From positions 1-35,064 of the forward strand of contig SHWM01000023.1 in assembly GCA_009693835.1 (NCBI GenBank): a stretch of 35,064 bases of DNA, given 5' to 3'. The DNA comes from Alphaproteobacteria bacterium. Its GTDB lineage: Bacteria; Pseudomonadota; Alphaproteobacteria; UBA11222. Made by a program: the position numbers and the translations under genes. Of the stretch, positions 25,954 through 34,057 are shown piece after piece. Below the pieces are notes generated by a model that was not told the DNA's origin, did not search any database, and was given only the letters and a program-made list of their open reading frames with translations. The first letter of the stretch is position 1; each line of letters opens with the position of its first letter.

Positions 25954-26244
25954 ATGAAAGTCCCCATCAAGGCCGTTGAACTTTTCCGTACCAAAGACAT
26001 GTACGGGGACGGATTTGTTGAAATCGTCATCTGGAAGGTTCCGGCGCCGGTTCCGCCTTCTGAACACCCCTACAAATACCGTCTGGCCTATGTGGTGAAG
26101 GGTAAGCGGATCGTGGGGTACGATAATGAACGCGGCAAGGGTGATCACAGACACCGTGGCGGGCGGGAAAAGCCCGATCGCTTTGTCAGTCCGCAACAGC
26201 TGATCACGGATTTTATGGCCGATGTGAAAGGAGCCGGAAAATGA
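25954..26244 (+). CDS. TumE-type (DUF6516) toxin
   Basis: A 96-residue protein. MKVPIKAVELFRTKDMYGDGFVEIVIWKVPAPVPPSEHPYKYR is a beta-sheet half; VKGKRIVGYDNERGKGDHRHRG (split) is the signature of DUF6516/TumE proteins, with conserved D, N, H and R residues likely forming the active site; the end is SPQQLITDFMADV. TumE toxins are paired with a winged-helix antitoxin, TumA, as here. The biochemical activity of TumE is not something I can state. The gene lies after a perfect palindrome and overlaps the antitoxin-type gene by ATGA. Confidence 0.78.
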   Translation: MKVPIKAVELFRTKDMYGDGFVEIVIWKVPAPVPPSEHPYKYRLAYVVKGKRIVGYDNERGKGDHRHRGGREKPDRFVSPQQLITDFMADVKGAGK

Positions 26245-26618
26245 AAGAGCGTGTGCTGCATGTAAAGGTGGGCGAACCACTGGAAACCAATCTGGCGCGG
26301 GCCGTGCAAACAATGGAGGCCCTGCAGGGCGGTAACACGCCCAAGCCCTATTTTGGCGTCGGATTTTCGGATATGGGCCAGCTTCTGGCTATCTTCACCC
26401 CGCGCCGTTGGGGTCTGCTGGGCGCCCTCCGCGAGGATGGCCCCATGAGCATTGCCGAACTCGCCCGGCGTCTGAAACGTGATTACAAGAACGTGTACGG
26501 CGATGTGGAAAAACTGATTGAATGGGGCGCTGTTGAAAAAGACGAAAAGGGCCGCGTGGTCGCGCCCTATTCGGAGATCATCGTGGATGTGCGGTTGCCA
26601 CGGGGCCATGTTGCCTGA
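26241..26618 (+). CDS. TumA-type winged-helix antitoxin
   Basis: A 125-residue protein. After a polar N-terminus comes FSDMGQLLAIFTPRRWGLLGALREDGPMSIAELARRLKRDYKNVYGDVEKLIEWGAVEKDEKGRVV (read in segments), a MarR-like winged helix with recognition helix YKNVYGDVEKLIEWG, the HVO_A0114 type. These proteins accompany DUF6516 toxins. It probably binds the 25920-25944 palindrome. AAAGGAG lies 9 bases before its ATG inside the toxin gene, so both coupled and independent initiation are possible. Confidence 0.8.
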   Translation: MKERVLHVKVGEPLETNLARAVQTMEALQGGNTPKPYFGVGFSDMGQLLAIFTPRRWGLLGALREDGPMSIAELARRLKRDYKNVYGDVEKLIEWGAVEKDEKGRVVAPYSEIIVDVRLPRGHVA

Positions 26619-26664
26619 TCTTAAGGGACGATGTTTTTAGATTCGGGCATAAAGCTGCGCATTT

Positions 26665-26760
26665 GTCATCGCGGCGCTCTCGCCGCGATCCAGAGTCTCA
26701 CGAAATGGCCTGCATTTGGGACTGAGGATTGCCACAGCGCGTGCCGCGCCTCGCAATGAC
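26665..26760. repeat. GTCAT/ATGAC-bounded repeat, copy 2
   Basis: Starts GTCAT, ends ATGAC, 96 bp. It contains the perfect hairpin ATCGCGGCG-CTCT-CGCCGCGAT (26668-26689) and GCGCG/CGCGC near 26737-26749. The text GATTGCCACAGCGC ... CGCAATGAC is typical of dispersed alphaproteobacterial repeats. It separates the two toxin-antitoxin modules. Confidence 0.75.
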
Positions 26761-26840
26761 GGCGCGGTATTAAAAGCGATGTTACCCTATTATCGGCCGG
26801 GTAAGTAGTCCGGCTCCACGGTTACGTGCCGATAAGGGCT

Positions 26841-26868
26841 TTGCATAAGACCAAATTAGAACTATATT
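26841..26868 (+). promoter_or_regulatory. Candidate promoter of the Phd/ParE-type module
   Basis: TTGCAT (26841-26846), a 16-base AT-rich spacer and TATATT (26863-26868) would start transcription near 26875, about 22 bases before the antitoxin ATG. The -10 is good, the -35 weak. Confidence 0.4.
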
Positions 26869-26896
26869 CAGTCGTGTTTAATTGAGGGACATTCTC

Positions 26897-27172
26897 ATGC
26901 GTTATTCCACTCAGGTCAGGCCGATCAGCTATCTGAAGGCGAATGCCGCAGAAGTGCTGGCGCAGCTCACGCAACAGCGCCAGCCGATGGTGATTACCCA
27001 GAATGGTGAGGCCAGAGCCGTGATCCAGGATGTGGCCTCGTTCGAGGAAACGCAGGAAACGCTGGCCCTGCTGAAAATCCTGGCGCTGGGCAATCAGGAG
27101 GTTGAAGCGGGCAAGGTCAAACCTGTGGTCAAAATATTCGCACAGTTGCGGGCCAGGCGGGTTCCAGACTGA
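26897..27172 (+). CDS. Phd/YefM-family antitoxin
   Basis: A 91-residue antitoxin. RPISYLKANAAEVLAQLTQQRQPMVITQNGEARAVIQDVASFEE is the Phd/YefM DNA-binding and dimerisation fold (residues about 8-52); the C-terminal part with AGKVKPVVKIFAQLRARR would wrap the toxin. It neutralises the toxin and represses the pair. ATG 26897 has GAGGG 9 bases upstream; the frame extends 15 bases further without a ribosome site. TGATG joins it to the toxin gene. Confidence 0.88.
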   Translation: MRYSTQVRPISYLKANAAEVLAQLTQQRQPMVITQNGEARAVIQDVASFEETQETLALLKILALGNQEVEAGKVKPVVKIFAQLRARRVPD

Positions 27173-27513
27173 TGTTAGGCGCCACCAGAACCTATACGGT
27201 TCTGTTTACCGGAGGCGCGGAGCGGGACCTCGTATCCATCTATGAATATATTGCGGAGGCGGATTCGCTTGCCAGCGCCGATCATGTGCTGAACCGGCTG
27301 CAGGAAGTGACCGATAGCCTGTCACAGTTCCCGGAACGGGGCAGATACCCGAAGGAACTGATCGCCCTGGGCATTCGGGAGTACCGGCAGGCTTCATTCA
27401 AACCCTATCGCGTGATTTACCGCATAACTGGAACAAGGGTCATCATCTATCTGATCGCGGACGGCAGGCGGGACATGCAGTCCCTGCTGGCGCGCAGATT
27501 ATTGGGCGCATAA
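27172..27513 (+). CDS. RelE/ParE-family toxin
   Basis: A 113-residue toxin. LFTGGAERDLVSIYEYIAEADSLASADHVLNRLQEVTDSLSQFPERGRYPKEL follows the ParE/RelE helical hairpin, and YRQASFKPYRVIYRITGTRVIIYLIADGRRDMQSLLARRLL the C-terminal sheet. The SLSQFPERGRYPKE and YRVIYRI motifs fit ParE (gyrase poison) at least as well as RelE (ribosome-dependent RNase); the choice is open. Its ATG shares one base with the antitoxin stop (TGATG). The next gene is convergent, 5 bases away. Confidence 0.88.
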   Translation: MLGATRTYTVLFTGGAERDLVSIYEYIAEADSLASADHVLNRLQEVTDSLSQFPERGRYPKELIALGIREYRQASFKPYRVIYRITGTRVIIYLIADGRRDMQSLLARRLLGA

Positions 27514-27518
27514 CCCAT

Positions 27519-28502
27519 TCACCCCACCGTCGGCGTATTGCCCGCTAGAATCGAGCGGTAGACGGACGCGTCCATATTGCCGCCGGACAGGATGACGGCG
27601 ATATTTTTACCCGCCATGCGCTGGCGTTCCTGTATCAGTCCGGCCAGGGCGGCGGCGCCAGCACCCTCTGCGATCTGATGCGTGACCTGAAAATAAACCC
27701 GGATGGCCTCGGCGATCTCGTCCTCGCTGACCTGCACAATCCGGGCAGCACCCCGGCGGATGATCGTCAGCGCCTCTTCAACCGGTTCGCGGGTGGCGAT
27801 GCCGTCTGCAAAAGTGAGGGCTGAATTTGTGGAAACCGGCCTGCCCGCATCAAACGACAGCGCCATCGCGGGGGCGTTGCGCGCCGCCACCGCGACGATC
27901 TCGGTTTTGAGGCCCAGCAGGTCGCGCACATTGATCAGGCCGCATATGCCGCTGCCCATGCCGATGGGAACATAGACGGCATCGAGGTCTGGCACAGCGC
28001 AAAATAGTTCCCAGGCATAGGTCGCCACGCCCATCACCAGATCGCGATGGAACGATGGGATATAATGCAGGCCCTGGGTTTCGGCGACCCGCGCCGCCCC
28101 GGCGCGCGCCTCGTCGAAATCCCTGCCAAACTCGACCAGTGTGGCGCCGAAACTGCGCATCGCGGCATTCTGATCGGAAGAATTGCCGAACGGCACATAG
28201 ATGGTTGCCGGGATTCCGGCCCGGGCCGCGGAAAAGCAGATGGACTGGCCGTGATTGCCGCGTGTCGCGGAGATGACGCCGTTTACTTTCTTTTCGCTGC
28301 GCGTCAGCGCATCCATATACACGATGCCGCCGCGCACCTTGAAGGCTCCGGTCGGCGTATGGTTCTCATGCTTTACCCAGACCCGGCATCCAAGACGCTG
28401 CGCCAGCCGCGGCCAGGCATATTGCGGCGTCTCCGGTACGGCGGTACGGACCAGCGCCGTGGCGGCGTCAAGTTCATCGAGCGTGAAGAGAGAGCGTGTC
28501 AT
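27519..28502 (-). CDS. Threonine dehydratase-like PLP enzyme
   Basis: A 327-residue fold-type II PLP enzyme of the serine/threonine dehydratase or racemase group. The Schiff-base Lys55 is in PTGAFKVRGG; SATRGNHGQSICFSAARAG binds the substrate; GMGSGICGLINVRDLLG is the glycine-rich phosphate loop; VILSGGNMDASVY closes the site. The catabolic, single-domain length (no ACT or regulatory domain) argues for TdcB-like or serine/threo-aspartate-type enzymes over biosynthetic IlvA. Substrate cannot be settled. It lies opposite to the housekeeping genes around it and within the stretch that splits the phosphatase-infA block. Confidence 0.87.
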   Translation of the reverse strand: MTRSLFTLDELDAATALVRTAVPETPQYAWPRLAQRLGCRVWVKHENHTPTGAFKVRGGIVYMDALTRSEKKVNGVISATRGNHGQSICFSAARAGIPATIYVPFGNSSDQNAAMRSFGATLVEFGRDFDEARAGAARVAETQGLHYIPSFHRDLVMGVATYAWELFCAVPDLDAVYVPIGMGSGICGLINVRDLLGLKTEIVAVAARNAPAMALSFDAGRPVSTNSALTFADGIATREPVEEALTIIRRGAARIVQVSEDEIAEAIRVYFQVTHQIAEGAGAAALAGLIQERQRMAGKNIAVILSGGNMDASVYRSILAGNTPTVG

Positions 28503-28655
28503 ACGGTTCCTTTATTTACGCCCATTTTTCGCAAAAGCTGGTGTTTTCGTCTATGGTGCCGGTTCTGAATCCTCTTAAAATCAATTGGATGGGCTTTCGG
28601 GACAGGATTACCTTGATTTTATCACCGTTTTTTGGTTTCTCGCAGTTCACATCTA

Positions 28656-28705
28656 TACACATGGAGAATTTACACATGGAGAAAGTCCGGGAGATGCATG
28701 GCTAA
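28656..28705 (+). promoter_or_regulatory. Duplicated leader and 14-codon upstream ORF overlapping infA
   Basis: TACACATGGAGAA occurs at 28656-28668 and again at 28671-28683, a 15-base tandem duplication. The two ATGs are in the same frame and open a 14-codon ORF (28661 to TAA 28703-28705; [14 protein letters not shown]) whose stop lies 8 bases past the infA ATG in another frame. The infA ribosome site GGGAG lies inside it, so its translation could interfere with or couple to infA. Confidence 0.5.
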
Positions 28706-28916
28706 AGAAGAACTGATCGAAATGCCGGGCGCCGTCAGCGAACTGCTGCCCAACGCCACCTTCAAGGTCAAGCTGGAGAATGGGCACGAAATCATTGCCC
28801 ATGCCGCGGGCAAGATGCGCAAAAACCGTATTCGCGTGCTGGCGGGGGATCAGGTGCTGGTCGAAATGACGCCCTATGATCTGACCAAGGGCCGCATCAC
28901 TTACCGCTTTAAGTAA
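28698..28916 (+). CDS. infA: Translation initiation factor IF-1
   Basis: 72 residues, exact IF-1 length. [72 protein letters not shown] (read in order) is a complete S1/OB-fold IF-1, which blocks the ribosomal A site during initiation. ATG at 28698 follows GGGAG by 4 bases. maf and rng follow as in other alphaproteobacteria; the usual upstream neighbour (phosphatase) is 2.85 kb away, so infA must have its own promoter in 28503-28655. Confidence 0.97.
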   Translation: MAKEELIEMPGAVSELLPNATFKVKLENGHEIIAHAAGKMRKNRIRVLAGDQVLVEMTPYDLTKGRITYRFK

Positions 28917-28943
28917 CGCATCGGTTCAGGCGTCACCCCACGG

Positions 28944-29525
28944 ATGCCGCAAAATCCACATCTGGTGCTGGCCAGCGCCTCGCCCCGCCGCCGCGATCTG
29001 CTGGCGCAAATTGGTGTGACGCCGGACCTGATCGAATCCGCTGATCTGGACGAAACCCCGCATAAAGGCGAACTGCCGCGCCAGCTTGCCGCGCGGCTGT
29101 CGCTCGCCAAGGCCCGGGCCGTCAAGGCGGGCCATTCAGGCCGTCTTGTTCTGGCGGCCGATACCGTGGTGGCCTGCGGGCGCCGCATACTGCCCAAGGC
29201 GGAGACGCAAGCGCAGGCGCGCCGGTGTCTGGAATTGCTGTCGGGACGCCAGCATCAGGTTCTGACCGGGATCGCCCTGATCGATGCCCATGATGTTACG
29301 TGGCGTCGCGTCTGTGTTACGCGCGTCGCGTTCCGGCGGCTGCACCCGGATGAAATGGCGCACTATATGGCGCTGGGGGAATGGCGCGGCAAGGCAGGCG
29401 GCTACGCCATTCAGGGTTATGCGGAATGTTTCGTTAAATCTCTGAACGGCAGCTACAGCAATGTGGTCGGGCTGCCGCTGCTCGAAACCGCGCTGCTGTT
29501 ACGCGCCGCAAATTACCTGATTTAA
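28944..29525 (+). CDS. maf: Maf-family nucleotide pyrophosphatase
   Basis: A 193-residue Maf protein. LVLASASPRRRDLLAQIG is the N-terminal signature; LAADTVVACGRRILPKAET binds the nucleotide with the catalytic Asp; GWRGKAGGYAIQGYAE-type sequence (EWRGKAGGYAIQG) and NGSYSNVVGLPLLET complete it. Members hydrolyse dTTP/UTP or m7GTP and may police modified nucleotides; the subfamily is not certain. ATG at 28944 has a weak ribosome site, 27 bases after infA. rng follows after 53 bases. Confidence 0.93.
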   Translation: MPQNPHLVLASASPRRRDLLAQIGVTPDLIESADLDETPHKGELPRQLAARLSLAKARAVKAGHSGRLVLAADTVVACGRRILPKAETQAQARRCLELLSGRQHQVLTGIALIDAHDVTWRRVCVTRVAFRRLHPDEMAHYMALGEWRGKAGGYAIQGYAECFVKSLNGSYSNVVGLPLLETALLLRAANYLI

Positions 29526-29578
29526 TCAGGCGGGTTTAATGCTAATCTAATGCATTTACAGCATGTCTGGACCTGCCA

Positions 29579-31129
29579 ATGAACGAAGTCCTGAATGAGG
29601 AAGTGCTGATCAACGCAGGCGTCGGCGAAACCCGGATCGCCACGATTGTCGATGGCCGCCTTGATCAGCTGATCCTTGAACGCGCCCGCTCCGTCGAACA
29701 GGGCCGCATCGGGCATAGCCTGCTGGGCAATATTTATCTGGGCCGGGTGCAGCGGGTGCTGCCGGGCATGCAGGCGGCATTTGTCGAGGTTGGCCTGAAA
29801 CGCGCCGGGTTTCTGGGGGCGCGCGAGGCGCGCTGTCTGTGCGAACTGCCGAACTTCCGCAAGGAAGAGTTGCCCCCCATCAGCCAATGCGTCACTGAGG
29901 GCCAGTCACTGCTGGTGCAGGTGGTCAAGGACCCAATTCGCGACAAGGGCGCCCGCCTTTCGGCGAATATTACCTTGCCGGGCCGGTTACTGGTGCTGGT
30001 GCCCAATCAGCATGGCGTGGTGCTGTCGCGCCGCATCGATGATGAGGTGGAGCGCGCGAGGCTGACGCAGATTTGCGAAGCCATGATCGCGCGCATGAAA
30101 AACATCAATGCGGATGCCGCCAGCGCGATTTCCGGCAACAGGCCGATCAAGGCGGGCGGCTATATTGTGCGCACCGCCGCCATTGGCGCGCATTTAAGTG
30201 AACTGGAGGTAGACGCCATCCGTCTGAACGATCTGTGGCGCGGAATCGAAACAAGCCATCAGACGGCGCAGCCCGCGTCGTGCATTTATTATGACATTGA
30301 TCCAGTGGAAAAGGCGTTGCGTGATTGTGTGGGCGTCAACACAAAGCGCATTCTCATAGACGACGCCGAAGCCTATGCGGTGGCGCGGGGCTACTGCGAT
30401 GATACCATGCCCCTGATGCTGCCCCGGCTGGAACGGCATCAGGGGCCAGGCGCGCTGTTTGATCTTTATGGCGTGGAGGAGGATCTGCGCACGGCGCTGG
30501 ATCCGATCGTGCCGCTGCCGTCGGGTGGATATGTCGTCATTGAAACCACCGAGGCGCTGACCGCCGTTGACATAAATTCCGGCAGTTATACGGATGCGAC
30601 CGGACTTGAGGAAACCAGCGAGCGCACCAACATGGAGGCGGCGGCGGAAATCTGCCGTCAGCTTAAGCTGCGCGGCATTGGCGGGGTCATTGTCATCGAC
30701 TTCATTCACATGAACCGACCCGAAAATATCGCGCGGGTTCTCAAAGTATTGCATGACGGACTGGCCAATGACCGGACACCAACCCAGATTTCCGGCCTGT
30801 CGGAATTTGGACTGGTGGAAATGACCCGCAAACGGACGCGCGAACCGCTGTCGCGGCTGATGTCGGAAGATTGCGGTGTGTGCGGCGGGACGGGCCGGAA
30901 CCGGTCGGTGGCCGCCATTGGCAATGAAATACTGCGCCATATTGAACGCGAAAGCGCGGCCCGCCCGGGCCATAAGATCAAGGCCAGCATGGCGGCCGAT
31001 GTCGCGATCTGGCTTAGCGACGGTGAGGACGATCTGATCGGGCGCATGACGCGCCGTCTGGGCGTCAACGTACTGGTGGAGCCCCGCCCCGGCTTTTCGC
31101 GTGAACGGTATGAAATTATCGCTGGTTAG
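29579..31129 (+). CDS. rng: Ribonuclease G/E family protein
   Basis: 516 residues, RNase G-like length without the long RNase E scaffold. It cleaves single-stranded 5'-monophosphorylated RNA (rRNA and mRNA maturation). An S1 domain lies at about 36-125 (IYLGRVQRVLPGMQAAFVEVG). The metal-binding catalytic residues are Asp331 in TAVDINSG and Asp374 in VIVIDFIHM; the zinc-link is Cys432-x2-Cys435. Position 377 is His where RNase E/G usually has Asp (IDFIDM). ATG 29579. It occupies its standard place after maf. The following gene, normally yacG, looks lost. Confidence 0.93.
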   Translation: MNEVLNEEVLINAGVGETRIATIVDGRLDQLILERARSVEQGRIGHSLLGNIYLGRVQRVLPGMQAAFVEVGLKRAGFLGAREARCLCELPNFRKEELPPISQCVTEGQSLLVQVVKDPIRDKGARLSANITLPGRLLVLVPNQHGVVLSRRIDDEVERARLTQICEAMIARMKNINADAASAISGNRPIKAGGYIVRTAAIGAHLSELEVDAIRLNDLWRGIETSHQTAQPASCIYYDIDPVEKALRDCVGVNTKRILIDDAEAYAVARGYCDDTMPLMLPRLERHQGPGALFDLYGVEEDLRTALDPIVPLPSGGYVVIETTEALTAVDINSGSYTDATGLEETSERTNMEAAAEICRQLKLRGIGGVIVIDFIHMNRPENIARVLKVLHDGLANDRTPTQISGLSEFGLVEMTRKRTREPLSRLMSEDCGVCGGTGRNRSVAAIGNEILRHIERESAARPGHKIKASMAADVAIWLSDGEDDLIGRMTRRLGVNVLVEPRPGFSRERYEIIAG

Positions 31130-31260
31130 TGCCCCTTTATGGGGCAGCCGGGTTCACAGGGCGGGTCAGGAATTCGTTTGCCGTATTGGGCGGCAACTGG
31201 ACAAGGGGGTTAAAGTTTCCTATAACCGCGCCGCCCGTAAATATTCTGCAGGATGGACGC
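31129..31260 (+). pseudogene. Possible decayed yacG (DNA gyrase inhibitor)
   Basis: yacG normally lies between rng and tRNA-Phe in this class. Here a frame from GTG 31129, overlapping the rng stop, reads VPLYGAAGFTGRVRNSFAVL, then GGNWTRGLKFPITAPP. The end resembles the YacG pattern DLGxWLxGxYxIPxAPP, and TGCCCC just before it in another frame resembles the CPxCG start. The four zinc cysteines are absent. This reading is tentative: position plus weak similarity. A meaningless spacer is the alternative. Confidence 0.3.
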
Positions 31261-31288
31261 CGCCGGGGCGGCCCCTCGCCGGCGCCAT

Positions 31289-31364
<76 letters not shown>

Positions 31365-31492
31365 CTAAATTCAGGGTCTTATCTGGTGATAGGCTATCTG
31401 GACATTCTTCTTTGTGTCATTCCCGTGTAATCGGGCCGGAAAACATGGAAAATATCGCGTTCGGGGCGCGAGGCAGTCCGGAAACTTGTCCC

Positions 31493-31555
31493 TAGAGCAG
31501 CGAGCGGTCATCTGGAATCGTCCCGATCTCCAGATGACCGCACAAAGCTGCTCTA
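31493..31555. repeat. TAGAGCA-bounded palindrome, copy 2
   Basis: Begins TAGAGCAGC and ends GCTGCTCTA, with inner arms GCGGTCATCTGGA and TCCAGATGACCGC. The core recurs inverted at about 5923-5943. Most of the gene-free stretch 31365-31778 consists of this element and the next one; I see nothing else in it but a possible weak promoter. Confidence 0.85.
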
Positions 31556-31568
31556 ACATATTATAAGA

Positions 31569-31626
31569 TAGAGCAACACGCGATCAAATAGAACCGTCCG
31601 GTTCTATTTGATCGCGTGTTGCTCTA
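31569..31626. repeat. Perfect 28-bp inverted repeat, TAGAGCA family copy 3
   Basis: Two exactly complementary 28-base arms (TAGAGCAACACGCGATC... and ...GATCGCGTGTTGCTCTA) separated by only TC. Perfect symmetry over 58 bases suggests recent spread or strong selection. It lies 13 bases after copy 2. Confidence 0.9.
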
Positions 31627-31778
31627 GCCTGTTTAGTGTGCGCCCCGTTCTGGTGAGCATAGAGTTCCACCCCTAAACCTCAGTGCTTGACGGCAAGGGC
31701 GTATGTGTAATTGCATAGGTATGGTAAAATGGCGGGCGTTGTGCTGGAGACGGCGGCTGATAGGAGAGGATCTGAGTG

Positions 31779-34046
31779 ATGGGATATGAGGGAAAGATAT
31801 TTAAGTATGTGGGAACACGCCCGATCCGCCCTGATGGCATTGATAAAGTAACCGGACGCGCCAATTATGGCGCCGACCAGAATCTGCCTGGCATGTTGTC
31901 GGGCCGCATTTTGCGCAGCCCGCACGCGCATGCGCGTATCCTGTCGATAGACATGTCCAGAGCCGCCAGGCTGCCCGGCGTCAAGGCGGTGGTTACCAGC
32001 GCCGATTTCCCTGAAATCCCATCTGTTGTTGCAGAGGGCGGCGAAGGCGGTGGCGTAAATTATGGCGACATGTCTGCTAATGTCATGGCGCGCGGCAAGG
32101 TCATGTATGAGGGCCACGCCATAGCCGCCGTTGCCGCCGTCAGCGACGCCATCGCCGAAGAGGCCCTGTCGCTGATAGACGTGAAATATGAAATTCTGCC
32201 GCATGTGATTGATGTTGATGAAGCAATGAAGCCGGGTGCGCCGGTTTTGCACGGGCATATCTTTACCACTGGCATCGAACCCCGGCCCGAAAAGCCTTCG
32301 AACATTGTCCTGCGTACACAGATGGGCCTTGGCGATCCCGATGCCGCGTTCAAGGACGCCGACATCATCATTGAACGGTCGTTCAAGACCGAAGCGGTGC
32401 ATCAGGGCTATATCGAGCCGCATGCGGCAGTAGCGGAGTGGTCGGAAGACGGGCAGTGCCGGATCTGGTGCAGCAGCCAGGGGCACTTCATGGTGCGCAC
32501 CTATACCGCAGCAATATTGAAGATGGAATTGTCCCAGATACGTGTGACGCCGGCAGAAATCGGCGGCGGGTTTGGAGGCAAGCTCACCGTCTATATCGAG
32601 CCTGTGGCCGTTCTTCTGGCGCGCAAGGCCAAACGTCCCGTGCGTATCGTCATGTCCCGCCAGGAGGTTTTCCGTGCCACGGGGCCAACATCGGGAACAT
32701 CGATCGACGTAAAAATTGGCGCGAAAAAGGATGGCAGGCTTGTTGCCGGCGCCGCTGAGTTCCGCTATCAGGCTGGCGGGTTTGCGGGATCGCCTGTTGG
32801 ACCCGCCTGCATGACCGCCTTCGCGTGCTACAACATGGAGCATAGCCGCGCCGTGGGCTACGAGGTGCTGGTTAACAGGCCCATGTGCGTCGCCTATCGC
32901 GCCCCGGGCGCGCCGATGGCGGCCCTTGCCGTTGAGAGTGTGATCGACGAGATTGCGCAAAAGCTTAATATCGATCCAATCGAATTAAGGCTGATGAATG
33001 CCTCCAAAGAGGGCACCACGGCGGCCTATGGTCCCAAGTTTGAGGCGATTGGCAATATTGAATGCCTGAATGCGGTCAAAAATCACCCGAACTACAAAAT
33101 TCCGCTGGGCCCAAATCAGGGTCGCGGGATTGCATCGGGCTTCTGGTTTAATTTTGGCGGGCAATCGAGCGCGGCTATCAATATTGCTGCGGACGGCACC
33201 GTGACGGTTGCGTATGGCTGTCCGGATATTGGCGGCTCCCGTGCTTCCATGGCGTTGATCGCGGCCGAGGTTCTGGGCATTGAATTTGAGAAAGTACGCC
33301 CCGTCATCGGAGATACCAGCACGGTCGGCTTTAACGACGTTACGGGTGGATCGCGGATTACATTTGCCACTGGCATGGCGGTGATCCAGGCGGCTGAGGA
33401 CGCCATTGTGAAACTGCGTGAACGCGCCGCGCTCATTTGGGAAATCGGCATCGAGGCGGTGGTCTGGGAAGACGGCCATGCGCGGCCTGCCAGCGCCAAC
33501 GCCGGTGACTTCGAGCCGCTGTCTCTGGCGAAGATCGCTGAACAGGCGCCGCTTACAGGTGGTCCGATTATTGGCAGTGCATCCTTGACTGCGAATGGCC
33601 CTGGGCCGGCTTTTGGCACGCATATGTGTGATGTCGAGGTTGATCCTGAAACCGGGCATATAACGGTGCTGCGTTATCTGGTGACGCAGGATGCGGGCAA
33701 AGCGATCCATCCCAGCTATGTTGAAGGACAGATGCAGGGCGGGGCAACGCAAGGCATCGGCTGGGCGCTCAACGAGGAATATTTCTACAGCGCGGACGGG
33801 CGTCTGCAGAATGCAGCGTTTCTGGATTACCGCATCCCGGTGGCCAGCGATATGCCAATGATTGACACGGTGATCATTGAAGTTCCAAGCCCAAGTCACC
33901 CATTCGGGGTGCGTGGTGTGGGTGAGGTATCGATTGTACCGCCACTAGCTGCCGTTGCCAATGCGGTATCGCGTGCAATCGGGGTCCGCATGACAAGTCT
34001 TCCATTATCGCCTCCCAAAATACTGGCCGCGATTGAAGGGAAATAA
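31779..34046 (+). CDS. Xanthine dehydrogenase-family molybdopterin-binding large subunit
   Basis: About 755 residues of the molybdenum hydroxylase large subunit. RPDGIDKVTGRANYGAD (near 18-34) starts domain 1; GGGFGGK (262-268) contacts the cofactor; AYRAPGAPMAALAVESVIDEIA is the substrate-channel motif; the catalytic base Glu716 is in VRGVGEVSIVPPLAA. These enzymes hydroxylate purines, aldehydes or N-heterocycles at a Mo-S centre. It lacks the AYxCSFR motif of CO dehydrogenase. The FAD and 2Fe-2S subunits are not in the window, so it may work with partners elsewhere. ATG 31779 has AGAGGA 8 bases upstream. A MoaD/ThiS-like gene follows. Confidence 0.9.
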   Translation: MGYEGKIFKYVGTRPIRPDGIDKVTGRANYGADQNLPGMLSGRILRSPHAHARILSIDMSRAARLPGVKAVVTSADFPEIPSVVAEGGEGGGVNYGDMSANVMARGKVMYEGHAIAAVAAVSDAIAEEALSLIDVKYEILPHVIDVDEAMKPGAPVLHGHIFTTGIEPRPEKPSNIVLRTQMGLGDPDAAFKDADIIIERSFKTEAVHQGYIEPHAAVAEWSEDGQCRIWCSSQGHFMVRTYTAAILKMELSQIRVTPAEIGGGFGGKLTVYIEPVAVLLARKAKRPVRIVMSRQEVFRATGPTSGTSIDVKIGAKKDGRLVAGAAEFRYQAGGFAGSPVGPACMTAFACYNMEHSRAVGYEVLVNRPMCVAYRAPGAPMAALAVESVIDEIAQKLNIDPIELRLMNASKEGTTAAYGPKFEAIGNIECLNAVKNHPNYKIPLGPNQGRGIASGFWFNFGGQSSAAINIAADGTVTVAYGCPDIGGSRASMALIAAEVLGIEFEKVRPVIGDTSTVGFNDVTGGSRITFATGMAVIQAAEDAIVKLRERAALIWEIGIEAVVWEDGHARPASANAGDFEPLSLAKIAEQAPLTGGPIIGSASLTANGPGPAFGTHMCDVEVDPETGHITVLRYLVTQDAGKAIHPSYVEGQMQGGATQGIGWALNEEYFYSADGRLQNAAFLDYRIPVASDMPMIDTVIIEVPSPSHPFGVRGVGEVSIVPPLAAVANAVSRAIGVRMTSLPLSPPKILAAIEGK

Positions 34047-34057
34047 GGATTTAATTC

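Noticed and set aside
31680..32960. 426-codon minus-strand frame opposite the molybdenum hydroxylase gene
   Set aside because: The plus strand encodes a full, motif-bearing large subunit; the opposite frame has no family features and no plausible start context.
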